Shown: positions 1 to 6,260, counted from the stretch's first letter. The stretch: 6,431 bases of DNA from Thermoplasmata archaeon (GCA_022750355.1 JAKIVW010000112.1:1-6431); one strand, 5' to 3'. Notes: a model not told the origin generated them from the letters alone. Numbers and translations are program-made.

Positions 1-723
1 CTGTTCCACTCCGACCGGGCGCTCGTGCGGATCGACATGAGCGAGTACATGGAGAAACACACGGTCGCCCGTCTCATCGGCGCGCCCCCCGGATACGTCG
101 GGTACGAGGAGGGCGGACAGCTCACCGAAGCCGTGCGGTCGCACCCGTACTCGGTCGTGCTGTTCGATGAGATCGAGAAGGCCCACCCCGACGTGGTGAA
201 TGTGCTGCTGCAGTTGCTGGACGACGGTCGGCTCACCGATGGGCAAGGCCGAACGGTGGACTTCCGGAACACGCTCGTGATCATGACCAGCAACCTCGGT
301 TCCGACCTCCTGAGCGAGGCGTCCACGGACGAGGAACGGCGAGCGCTGATCGAACCGGTGCTGCGCGCCCATTTCCGTCCGGAGTTCCTCAACCGCCTCG
401 ACGAGATCGTCATCTTCCGTCCCCTGAGCGAGGTCGAGATCGCGGCGATCGTCGACCTCCAACTCGCTCTCGTCGAAGCACGCCTGAAGGATCGCCGCAT
501 CCGCCTATCGGCGACTCCGGCCGCGAAGAAGCAGCTCGCCGCCGAGGGGCTCGACCCCCACTTCGGGGCCCGGCCCCTGAAGCGCACGATCCAGCGTCGG
601 GTCGTGGATCCGCTCTCCGCGCGCCTCCTCGAAGGGGAGATCAAGGACGGGAGCGAAGTGACCGTGGACGTGAAAGGGGGCGAGTTCGTCCTTCGGTCCA
701 CCGGACTCCGCCCGGCGAAGTAG
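1..723 (+). CDS. clpB: ClpB/Hsp100 disaggregase, C-terminal part (5' end outside window)
   Basis: ClpB is a ring-forming AAA+ chaperone of the cytosol that threads aggregated proteins through its pore, working with DnaK/DnaJ. Frame 1 is open from the first base, so the gene begins upstream; the visible 240 residues are most of the second AAA+ domain. Numbering from the window edge: pore loop GYVGYEEGG at 31-39, Walker B VVLFDE ending at D56-E57, sensor 1 in TSN (N98), arginine finger in FLNRLDE (R132), and sensor 2 GAR (189-191) followed by the C-terminal small subdomain. The D2 Walker A must lie just off the left edge. The stretch TVDFRN...MTSNLGSDLL is typical of ClpB rather than ClpA or ClpX. 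The C-terminus is full length, with stop TAG at 721-723. The GTG at 25 is internal, not a start. The downstream gene begins 5 bases later, so the two are probably cotranscribed. ClpB is patchily distributed in archaea and is usually thought to have come from bacteria. Confidence 0.96.
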   Translation: MFHSDRALVRIDMSEYMEKHTVARLIGAPPGYVGYEEGGQLTEAVRSHPYSVVLFDEIEKAHPDVVNVLLQLLDDGRLTDGQGRTVDFRNTLVIMTSNLGSDLLSEASTDEERRALIEPVLRAHFRPEFLNRLDEIVIFRPLSEVEIAAIVDLQLALVEARLKDRRIRLSATPAAKKQLAAEGLDPHFGARPLKRTIQRRVVDPLSARLLEGEIKDGSEVTVDVKGGEFVLRSTGLRPAK

Positions 724-728
724 GATCC

Positions 729-1673
729 ATGGCAGACGCAGTGACGGTCGCGATCGTCGGTTCCCCCGGGGTGGCGGGGGAACTCGGCAAAAAGGGAACC
801 TCGTCGGACGTCACCTTGTTCAACAGCGTGCGCGACGGCCACGCCGTCACTCTGGTGGAACCGACCCAATTCCCGGAGAAGATCGCCCCCCTCGTCAGTG
901 CCCTCGCGATGGCCGACCGGTGCCTATTGATCATCCAGGAGCTCAACCGACCGCTCGCCGAGACGATCGCGACGCTCGAGATCTCGGAGATACCGACGAC
1001 GGTCGTGATGGGACCGGCCGTGGGCGAAGCCGATGTCGGACGGATCCTGAAGGGCGGCCGGCTCGAGTCGGCGCCCCGAACCCCCCTCGACCTTCCCGCC
1101 CTCCGCGCGCTAGTGGACGGATGGACCGCCCCCGACGTGCCGGGTCCGGTGCGCGTGCCCCTCGACCACGCCTTCCCGGTGAAGGGGGTCGGCGCCGTGG
1201 CGCTCGGAGTCGTACGGCAGGGGACGTTGCGCGCCCACGACCGGCTCCGGTTGTGGCCTTCGCCGAAAGTGGTGGAGATCCGCTCCATCCAAGTGCACGA
1301 CGTGGACCGGAAGGAGGCGGGCTGCGGGGAACGCGTGGGGGCGGCGATCAAGGGAGTGGAGGCCGACGAGATCGCTCGCGGCCAGATCCTCGCGCCAGAG
1401 GGCTCCCTGTGGGAAGGGACCCGATTGAGCTCGGGCCCGTTGGAAAAATGCCGCTACTACCGTGGCGATGCCGGAGTCGGCGCGCACCTCCACCTCGCCC
1501 TGGGACTTCAGGTCGTGCCGGTCGTCCTCGAGGAGATGGGGAAGGAGGGGGGAGTGCTTGCTCCCGACCGACCGGTCGCCTTCGCGGCGAACGAGAGCGC
1601 GGTGCTGATCGATCTCGATGTGCCCGTAGGACCGCGGGTGTTGGGCCGGACCGTCGTCCGAGGGATCGCGTAG
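729..1673 (+). CDS. SelB/EF-Tu-related translation factor-like protein with degenerate GTPase domain
   Basis: 314 residues. Residues about 139-222 (from PVRVPLDHAFPVKGVG through SIQVHDVD to ERGQ-like EIARGQILAP) match domain II of archaeal SelB and EF-Tu-type factors, and about 225-312 look like a domain III beta barrel. Residues 1-97 keep the order of an EF-Tu G domain but not its motifs. The P-loop region reads GSPGVAGELGKKGT instead of GxxxxGK[ST]; the DxPGH (G3) position reads VEPTQFP near 43-49; the NKxD (G4) position is replaced by VVMGPAV near 92-98. GTP binding therefore seems lost or changed. It could be a SelB-derived paralogue with a regulatory or RNA-binding role; the sequence does not give the function. 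I see no separate full SelB gene in the window. The start is ATG at 729, five bases after the clpB stop, with a weak AGGA at 722-725. Similar degenerate SelB-like proteins occur in other archaea (from memory). Confidence 0.85.
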   Translation: MADAVTVAIVGSPGVAGELGKKGTSSDVTLFNSVRDGHAVTLVEPTQFPEKIAPLVSALAMADRCLLIIQELNRPLAETIATLEISEIPTTVVMGPAVGEADVGRILKGGRLESAPRTPLDLPALRALVDGWTAPDVPGPVRVPLDHAFPVKGVGAVALGVVRQGTLRAHDRLRLWPSPKVVEIRSIQVHDVDRKEAGCGERVGAAIKGVEADEIARGQILAPEGSLWEGTRLSSGPLEKCRYYRGDAGVGAHLHLALGLQVVPVVLEEMGKEGGVLAPDRPVAFAANESAVLIDLDVPVGPRVLGRTVVRGIA

Positions 1674-1684
1674 GGGAGCGGGCC

Positions 1685-1702
1685 GTTCGCGCTTAGGCGA
1701 AC
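1685..1702. terminator. Small hairpin at the convergent junction of the SelB-like gene and pan
   Basis: GTTCGC at 1685-1690 and GCGAAC at 1697-1702 are perfect inverted repeats around a 6-base loop. The element covers the last codons and the stop of pan and lies just after the plus-strand stop at 1673. It could act in both directions at mRNA 3' ends. There is no T-tract, the usual archaeal termination signal, so calling it a terminator is a guess from position. Confidence 0.2.
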
Positions 1703-2898
1703 ATCGTGACGGACTCCTTGCGGAGCTCTTCCTCGCCGATGACTTTCTCGACCGCCCGGTCGAAGTCGGCCAGGGTCACGGTGTCGCGCTCTTCGCGGAT
1801 CGCCCACATGCCGGCCTCGGTACAGATCGCACGGATGTCGGCGCCCGTCGCACCCTCGCACCGGCTGGCGAGGGCCTCGAAGTCGATCGTGTCCCGGATC
1901 GCCATGCCGCGGGAGTGGATCTTGAAGATCTCGGCGCGGCCCAGGTAGGTCGGGACCGGGACCTCGATGATCCGGTCGAAGCGGCCGGGGCGGAGCAGTG
2001 CGTCGTCGAGGATATCGGGTCGGTTGGTCGCCGCGATGATCTTGACATTCGCGAGCGGCTCGAACCCGTCCATCTCGGCCAGCAGTTGCATGAGGGTGCG
2101 CTGGACCTCGCGGTCGCCGCTGGTCGCGACCTCGAGACGTTTGGCGCCGATCGAGTCGAGCTCGTCGATGAAGATGATGGTCGGTGACTTCTCACGGGCC
2201 AGTTGGAACAGCTCGCGCACCAAGCGCGCGCCCTCCCCGATGTACTTCTGGACTAGCTCGCTGCCGACCAAGCGGATGAACGTCGCGTGGGTGTGGTGGG
2301 CGACGGCCTTCGCCACCATGGTCTTCCCGGTTCCGGGCGAACCGATGAGGAGGACGCCCTTCGGGGGGTCGACTCCGACCTTCTTGTAGAGTTCGGAGCG
2401 GAGGAGTGGGTACTCGACCGCCTCCCGAATCTCCCGGATCTGGTCGTTGAGCCCGCCGATGTCCGCGTACGTCACGCTCGGCTTGTCGACGATCTCACTC
2501 GCCGTCACGAGCGGGTCCAACGAGGCGGGGAGGACCCCCATCACTGCGAGGGTCTGCTTGTTGAGCGCCACGCGAGAACCGACGGTGACTTTGCCGTGCT
2601 CGACCGTTTCCGCCGAGTTGACGACGAAGTCCGGGCCGGTCGACGACTTGACGATGACCCGCCCGTCCGTTAGGACGTCGCGGACGCTTCCGACGATGAG
2701 GGGTGGGTAGCGGAGGCGGTCGAGTTCGGTCTTGAGTCTCTTGACCTCCCGTTGCAGACGGAGGATCTCGGCCTCCATGTAGTGCCGCTCGCTCTCGACC
2801 CGCTTGATTGCCTCGGCGAGCTGAGTGTTTCGGAGCTCGAGGAAGTTGACCCGATCGTAGGACTCGTGCGGTACTGCAGGTGCGTCCGGTTCACTCAT
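1693..2898 (-). CDS. pan: Proteasome-activating nucleotidase (PAN), archaeal proteasomal ATPase
   Basis: PAN forms a hexameric ATPase that unfolds proteins and feeds them into the 20S proteasome. From the ATG at 2898 the protein has 401 residues, normal for the family. Residues about 20-63 form a heptad-like coiled coil, followed by the YPP proline segment (64-66) and an OB domain to about 130. The AAA+ domain has Walker A GSPGTGKT (186-193; the second residue is more often Pro), the aromatic pore loop in QKYIGEG (Y219), Walker B IIFIDE (D245, E246), sensor 1 in ATNRP (N292) and arginine fingers in RPGRFDR (R306, R309). The last residues are M-F-A, so the gate-opening HbYX motif carries Phe instead of Tyr. 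I chose the ATG because GGGTGA (2901-2906) precedes it as a Shine-Dalgarno-like site; an in-frame GTG at 2922 would add 8 residues. The gene is divergent from the pantoate kinase gene. No proteasome subunit gene is in the window. Confidence 0.97.
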   Translation of the reverse strand: MSEPDAPAVPHESYDRVNFLELRNTQLAEAIKRVESERHYMEAEILRLQREVKRLKTELDRLRYPPLIVGSVRDVLTDGRVIVKSSTGPDFVVNSAETVEHGKVTVGSRVALNKQTLAVMGVLPASLDPLVTASEIVDKPSVTYADIGGLNDQIREIREAVEYPLLRSELYKKVGVDPPKGVLLIGSPGTGKTMVAKAVAHHTHATFIRLVGSELVQKYIGEGARLVRELFQLAREKSPTIIFIDELDSIGAKRLEVATSGDREVQRTLMQLLAEMDGFEPLANVKIIAATNRPDILDDALLRPGRFDRIIEVPVPTYLGRAEIFKIHSRGMAIRDTIDFEALASRCEGATGADIRAICTEAGMWAIREERDTVTLADFDRAVEKVIGEEELRKESVTMFA

Positions 2899-2953
2899 GT
2901 TCACCCGGTCCGGCCTGGCCACGTCGACTCCCGAGATTCAATAAGCGTGGCGG

Positions 2954-2961
2954 CTTATAAG
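2954..2961. promoter_or_regulatory. Palindromic TATA-like box shared by pan and the pantoate kinase gene
   Basis: CTTATAAG is an AT-rich island in GC-rich DNA and is its own reverse complement, so it reads as a TATA box in both directions. Archaeal transcription normally starts about 25 bases from the box centre. To the right this reaches about 2983, exactly the GTG of the pantoate kinase, which would then be leaderless. To the left it reaches about 2932, giving pan a leader of about 34 bases that includes its GGGTGA site. A second AT-rich patch at 2936-2945 (CTTATTGAAT on the minus strand) could instead serve pan. Only the sequence and spacing are seen; use in both directions is inferred. 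Confidence 0.6.
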
Positions 2962-2982
2962 TAGTCCATCATCGCGGTTCTG

Positions 2983-3900
2983 GTGACGCGTTCGAGAGCC
3001 TCCGGACCGCCGCGTTGCGCAGTGGCGTTCGCGCCCGCGCATGTGACCGGCTTCTTTGCCCCCGACCTTCGGGCCTGCGACCCCCGCGGTCGGGGTTCGA
3101 TCGGGGCCGGCCTCGTCCTCGAACTCGGTGTCACGGCGTTCGCGGTGCTCGAGCCCGGCCGGACGACCCGCGTTACCGTAGAGGGCGACGTCTCGGGCCC
3201 GCTTCCGATCTCGCTCGAGGCGGCCCGAGGACTCGTGCCGCCCGGATCCGGACGGGTGCGAGTGCATCTCACCCACCAAATGCCAGTGGGCCAAGGTTTC
3301 GGGATGAGCGCGGCCGGGGCGCTGTCGACGGCGCTCGCTGTCGCCGGACTCTTCGGAATTCCGAGACAGCGCGCCGTCGAGGTCGCCCACCTTGCCGAGC
3401 TATTCGGGGGTGGAGGCCTGGGCGGGGTGGCGGCGATCCTGGGCGGTGGCTTGGAGTATCGTATCCGCGCCGGGGTCCCGCCCGCGGGCCGGGTGGTCCA
3501 CCGCTCCTTTCCCTCCCGCATCCTCATCGGGGTGGTCGGAAGGCCGCTCGCTTCGCCCAGGGTCCTGGCCGATCCCCACGTTCTCCGTAGGATCACCGGG
3601 GCTGCGAACGACATTCTCCCGACAAAACCCGAACTCACCTCCACCCAGTTTCTCGAAAAGAGCGAACGGTTCACCGATCGGGTTCGTCTGACTTCGCCGG
3701 CCTTGACCCGAACCCTCCGGGCGATCCGTACGGAGGGGGGCTGGGCCGCCCAGGCGATGTTCGGGCGCAGTTTCTTCGCCGTACCTCGCTCCCGTGCCGG
3801 ACACCGGCGCATCCTCCGCGAGTTGGAGCGGCGGAGGATTCCGGCGGTCGAGATGTCCGCCGGTTCGAGAGGGGCGATGCTTTTGCCGGGGCTCGGATAG
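2983..3900 (+). CDS. Pantoate kinase, GHMP family (archaeal CoA biosynthesis)
   Basis: Archaeal pantoate kinase phosphorylates pantoate with ATP to 4-phosphopantoate, which phosphopantothenate synthetase joins to beta-alanine on the way to coenzyme A. The 305-residue protein has the family N-terminal signature AFAPAHVTGFF (15-25), the GHMP glycine-rich ATP loop PVGQGFGMSAAGAL (101-114), a central GGGGLGGVAAILGGG segment (142-156) and a C-terminal GGWAAQAMFG motif (252-260). In homologues I remember, the central segment reads GLGDVVAQ; here the Asp is Gly (residue 148), so a residue usually linked to catalysis may be missing. The GTG at 2983 was chosen because it lies at leaderless distance from the TATA-like box and has no Shine-Dalgarno site. 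A second GTG at 3022 would begin just before AFAPAH and is a real alternative. No phosphopantothenate synthetase gene is adjacent; L10e follows after 60 bases with its own promoter-like box. Confidence 0.88.
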   Translation: MTRSRASGPPRCAVAFAPAHVTGFFAPDLRACDPRGRGSIGAGLVLELGVTAFAVLEPGRTTRVTVEGDVSGPLPISLEAARGLVPPGSGRVRVHLTHQMPVGQGFGMSAAGALSTALAVAGLFGIPRQRAVEVAHLAELFGGGGLGGVAAILGGGLEYRIRAGVPPAGRVVHRSFPSRILIGVVGRPLASPRVLADPHVLRRITGAANDILPTKPELTSTQFLEKSERFTDRVRLTSPALTRTLRAIRTEGGWAAQAMFGRSFFAVPRSRAGHRRILRELERRRIPAVEMSAGSRGAMLLPGLG

Positions 3901-3928
3901 GGCGGGCCGCCTCCACGGTAGCGCAATC

Positions 3929-3935
3929 ATTTTAA
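3929..3935 (+). promoter_or_regulatory. TATA-like box for rpl10e
   Basis: ATTTTAA is an isolated AT-rich stretch in the 60-base gap after the pantoate kinase stop. Its centre is about 29 bases before the ATG at 3961, so transcription would start at or within a few bases of that ATG. No Shine-Dalgarno site precedes the ATG, which fits a leaderless mRNA. This is a prediction from sequence and spacing only. Confidence 0.5.
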
Positions 3936-3960
3936 CGGGTTGGCCGTCCAGCCCAACCTC

Positions 3961-4467
3961 ATGGTTCGCAAACCGGCCCGGATGTACCGAAAGGTCGAGG
4001 GCCAGGTCTACACTCGACGCGAGTACATGGGAGGCGTACCCGCGCTCCGCGTTACTCAATTCGACACCGGAGATCTCCGGGCCCACTTCGCCCTCGAGAT
4101 GTCCCTCGGCGTCGAGGAAGCAGCTCAGGTGCGCGATGTCGCACTCGAGGCGGCGCGCATCAGCGCGGTGAGGGTCTTGGAGAAAGCAGCCCCCAACGAA
4201 TACCACCTCAAGATCCGGAGGTACCCGCACCAAATCCTCCGCGAGCACAAGATGGCCACGGGTGCTGGAGCGGACCGTATCTCCGACGGGATGCGACGGG
4301 CCTTCGGCAAACCGGTGGGCCATGCCGTCCGAACCGAGATCGGGGGCGAATTGCTAACGATCTACACGACGCTCGCCCATCTCGCCGACGCCAAGGAGGC
4401 GCTCCGGAAGGCCTCGCATAAGCTGCCGTGCCCGACGCGTGTGATCGTCACGCACCATGCTTCGTAG
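3961..4467 (+). CDS. rpl10e: 50S ribosomal protein L10e (uL16)
   Basis: L10e is the archaeal and eukaryotic counterpart of bacterial L16. It sits in the large ribosomal subunit near the A-site tRNA and the peptidyl transferase centre. The 168-residue product matches the family along its whole length: N-terminus MVRKPARMYR, then YTRREYMGGVP, the conserved core segment KMATGAGADRISDGMRRAFGKPVG (about residues 98-121), and a C-terminal AKEALRKASHKLP segment. The ATG at 3961 is chosen because it gives the family's standard N-terminus and lies at leaderless distance from the TATA-like box. An in-frame TTG at 3940 would add seven residues absent from the family. The last 20 bases overlap the 3' end of the oppositely oriented usp gene. 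Nothing in the protein suggests truncation. Confidence 0.97.
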   Translation: MVRKPARMYRKVEGQVYTRREYMGGVPALRVTQFDTGDLRAHFALEMSLGVEEAAQVRDVALEAARISAVRVLEKAAPNEYHLKIRRYPHQILREHKMATGAGADRISDGMRRAFGKPVGHAVRTEIGGELLTIYTTLAHLADAKEALRKASHKLPCPTRVIVTHHAS

Positions 4468-4915
4468 CGGGCATCCGCACGACCAGCACCGGACACGGTG
4501 CGTGGGTGACCATCGCTGTGGAAACGCTCCCGAGCAGTAGCCGGCGCGCCGCGGAGAGGCCCCGGGAACCGATCACCAACAGATCGGTGGGATGCTGATC
4601 GAGGAACGTGAGGAGCTCGTCCGTAACGACACCGTCTTCGCAGATCCCCGTGACCGCAGTCACCCCGGCCTGTTCCGCCCGATGGACCGCTTCCTCGACG
4701 ATCTGCTGGTAGCGTGGCAGGTCACTCTCGGGGACGACCGGGGCCACGAACGGCTCGTTCGGAGTGACATAGACGGGTTGGAGGGGAGCGATGGCGATCA
4801 CCGAGAGCTGCCCGCCGTAGTGCCGGGCCATGTCGATGGCCACATCCAACGCCCGACTGGCATGAGGGGAACCGTCAACCGCCACGGTGATCCGTTGGAA
4901 CTCCAGCGAGGCCAT
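4448..4915 (-). CDS. Universal stress protein, UspA family, ATP-binding type
   Basis: Single-domain Usp proteins are small cytosolic dimers with a Rossmann-like alpha/beta fold, often bound to ATP and linked to stress responses. The 155-residue product shows the first strand with ITVAVDGS (D14 contacts nucleotide in the family) and the ATP signature G-2x-G-9x-G-S as GSRG...GS (G116, G119, G129, S130), followed by the dimer-forming last strand CPVLVVRMP (141-149). All nucleotide-binding positions look intact, which argues for the ATP-binding subclass. The ATG at 4913-4915 is the natural start, six residues before the first strand. A weak AT-rich patch at 4936-4943 (GAAGTAAC on the minus strand) is at leaderless distance. 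The tail overlaps rpl10e by 20 bases. The stress or signal sensed cannot be told from sequence. Confidence 0.95.
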   Translation of the reverse strand: MASLEFQRITVAVDGSPHASRALDVAIDMARHYGGQLSVIAIAPLQPVYVTPNEPFVAPVVPESDLPRYQQIVEEAVHRAEQAGVTAVTGICEDGVVTDELLTFLDQHPTDLLVIGSRGLSAARRLLLGSVSTAMVTHAPCPVLVVRMPATKHGA

Positions 4916-5021
4916 CGGGGCACGGATAGGCCGAGGTTACTTCTCCGTTGCGGGCGGATTGGGAATCGGTCCGGAGCCTCGCCCGTTGGACGCAAGCCTT
5001 TTTCCGAGAGGAAGCCTGCCG

Positions 5022-5552
5022 TTGGACGACGGTGACTTCGTGGCCCCGGTGTGTTCCAATTGTGGTGCGTCGGATTTTGTCTGGGCGAACGAGCTCAAGA
5101 CCGGCTCTATCGGGGGCGGCGCGCTCTCGTTGCGCCCTCGCGGGGAGCTTTCGATGGGCACTCGTCTGTGTCGCTCCTGCGGGCACGCCGACCTGTTCTT
5201 GAAAGATCCCTCCGTGCTCCGAATGCCGCACACGTGGAAGCCCGGAGAGTTCGTCCCGATTCCGCCCCGGCCGGCCGCCCCGGCCGCTCCCCCCTCCCCC
5301 GCTCCCGAGAGTGGCCACCACCACCCGACCCCGCCGCCACCGCCGCCGGCCGAAGCACCGGCACCATCCCCTCCCTCACCGCCGCCCCCCTCCCCGATGC
5401 CCGTGACTCCCTATCCTTCCCTCGAAGAGTCGCCGCCCAGCGCATCTTCGATGGAGACCTCTGACGCCGCTTCAGGAGCCCGGAAGTCCGGACGTCGGAA
5501 GTCGAAGGCGAAATCGGCGGATCCTGGCACCGGCGATTCGCCCTCCCCCTAA
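5022..5552 (+). CDS. Zinc-ribbon protein with long proline-rich, basic C-terminal tail
   Basis: I do not recognise a named family. From the TTG at 5022 the product has 176 residues. An N-terminal zinc ribbon has two CxxC knuckles, CSNC (11-14) and CRSC (50-53), each followed by Gly; the second continues GHADLFLKD, a common pattern in small archaeal and bacterial zinc-ribbon proteins. From about residue 74 the chain is low-complexity and Pro-rich, with HHH at 99-101 and six prolines at 104-109. It then has a Ser/Glu/Asp stretch and a Lys/Arg cluster GARKSGRRKSKAKS (152-165). It is probably disordered, and the basic cluster could contact nucleic acid. No membrane segment or signal peptide is seen. 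The start is uncertain: TTG 5022 has GAGAGGAAG at 5006-5014 as a ribosome site; GTG at 5040 or 5049 would also keep the ribbon; the frame stays open back to 4887, but that would run into the divergent usp gene. Confidence 0.75.
   Translation: MDDGDFVAPVCSNCGASDFVWANELKTGSIGGGALSLRPRGELSMGTRLCRSCGHADLFLKDPSVLRMPHTWKPGEFVPIPPRPAAPAAPPSPAPESGHHHPTPPPPPPAEAPAPSPPSPPPPSPMPVTPYPSLEESPPSASSMETSDAASGARKSGRRKSKAKSADPGTGDSPSP
5272..5400 (+). repeat. C-rich low-complexity tract encoding the proline-rich tail
   Basis: The plus strand is dominated by CCC, CCG and CCT codons, including a short CCG/CCA triplet run near 5330-5349. It is in frame with the zinc-ribbon gene and reads as Pro/Ala/Ser, so it is coding low complexity rather than a separate repeat element. 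Such tracts can change length by slippage. Confidence 0.6.
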
Positions 5553-5569
5553 GATCATCGGTACCCACC

Positions 5570-5600
5570 GGCCCCGGGGAAGCGCTCCTCTCGCGGGGCC
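5570..5600. terminator. Hairpin between convergent zinc-ribbon and acetyltransferase genes
   Basis: GGCCCCG at 5570-5576 pairs perfectly with CGGGGCC at 5594-5600 around a 17-base loop, inside the 84-base gap between two convergent stops (5552 and 5637). Its position suits a mRNA 3'-end structure for both genes. There is no T-run, and in such GC-rich DNA a 7-bp stem may be chance. Confidence 0.2.
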
Positions 5601-5636
5601 CGACCCTTCCGACCAGGTCCGACGATTCGGGGGGAA

Positions 5637-6200
5637 TTATCGTCCGGAACCAGGCGCGGTTCGTTGGTCGACCTTTCGCATCTCGTGGACGACAGCCCCC
5701 TCGGTATGGCCCAGTGGTTCCACGACCCCCGTCGCGCGGAATCCGCGATCCATGTACAATCCTACCGCCGCCCGCTGGGTCGGATTCACCGAGAGGAGGA
5801 CCTCGGCGGTGGGATCCGTGGTCCTCGTCCACTCGAGCAGAGTATCGAGAAGCCGACCCCCGACTCCTCGACGTCGGAACTCGGGATCGACCCACATCCC
5901 GAACACGTGGAAAGAACGGTCCTGGGTGAAGGCACCGATCATGCCCACCAATCGCCCTCGCTCCCCCTCGGCCACCCAGGCCGCCTCGCTTCGGGAGCGC
6001 GCGCCGCGAGTCACACGATCCACCCAGCGAGCCTCGTCGAACCCGGATTCGCGCTCGAAGGTGCTCCCGAAGGCGAGGGGCTCCGCCAAGAGCGAAGTCA
6101 GACGCAGAGTTCGGTACGAGACGAGGTCGGACTCCCGCAACCGACGAATCGCGGCCGGGTTCGGTCCTTCCTTCCCGCCGGCGGCGTTGGGCGGCCCCAC
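5637..6200 (-). CDS. GNAT-family N-acetyltransferase
   Basis: GNAT enzymes transfer an acetyl group from acetyl-CoA to an amine. From the GTG at 6200 the protein has 187 residues. The fold starts near residue 17 (AAIRRLRESD), followed by SLLAEPLAFGSTFERE, a common opening in this superfamily. Motif A with the acetyl-CoA pyrophosphate loop is VFGMWVDPEFRRRGVGGRLL, with R111-G112-V113-G114 as the Q/RxxGxG/A core. The motif B region VNPTQRAAVGLYMDRGFR (138-155) carries the usual Asn and Tyr (N139, Y149). The substrate could be a protein N-terminus, a small amine or an antibiotic; nothing visible decides. The frame stays open to an ATG at 6374, but those extra 58 residues show no resemblance to the family. 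Starts at GTG 6200 or TTG 6206 fit the domain best. It converges on the zinc-ribbon gene. Confidence 0.85.
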   Translation of the reverse strand: MGPPNAAGGKEGPNPAAIRRLRESDLVSYRTLRLTSLLAEPLAFGSTFERESGFDEARWVDRVTRGARSRSEAAWVAEGERGRLVGMIGAFTQDRSFHVFGMWVDPEFRRRGVGGRLLDTLLEWTRTTDPTAEVLLSVNPTQRAAVGLYMDRGFRATGVVEPLGHTEGAVVHEMRKVDQRTAPGSGR

Positions 6201-6224
6201 GGTCAACCTACCCTGTCCTCTCGT

Positions 6225-6236
6225 GAAAGCGCTTTC
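6225..6236. promoter_or_regulatory. 12-base palindrome upstream of the acetyltransferase
   Basis: GAAAGCGCTTTC is a perfect palindrome centred about 30 bases before the GTG at 6200, where the TATA box or an operator would lie for a leaderless or short-leader mRNA. It could be a site for a dimeric repressor or activator. No regulator is identified and chance is possible. Confidence 0.3.
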
Positions 6237-6260
6237 CAATCGGGGGAAATCGTCTCGGGG

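Noticed and set aside
641..1351. Long open frame on the minus strand across the SelB-like gene
   Set aside because: It has no family resemblance and lies antisense to a gene with clear domain matches; GC-rich coding DNA readily leaves opposite frames open.
2955..4323. Two long minus-strand open frames (2955-3926 and 3400-4323) opposite pantoate kinase and L10e
   Set aside because: Their translations are Arg/Pro/Ser-rich without motifs, whereas the plus strand encodes recognisable families over the same bases.
4887..5021. N-terminal extension of the zinc-ribbon protein to the GTG at 4887
   Set aside because: It would overlap the start of the divergent usp gene, has no recognisable domain, and leaves no room for a promoter; a start nearer the ribbon is simpler.
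5281..5400. C-rich tract as a possible structural or regulatory DNA element
   Set aside because: It stays in frame as proline codons through the zinc-ribbon gene, which explains it without a further role.
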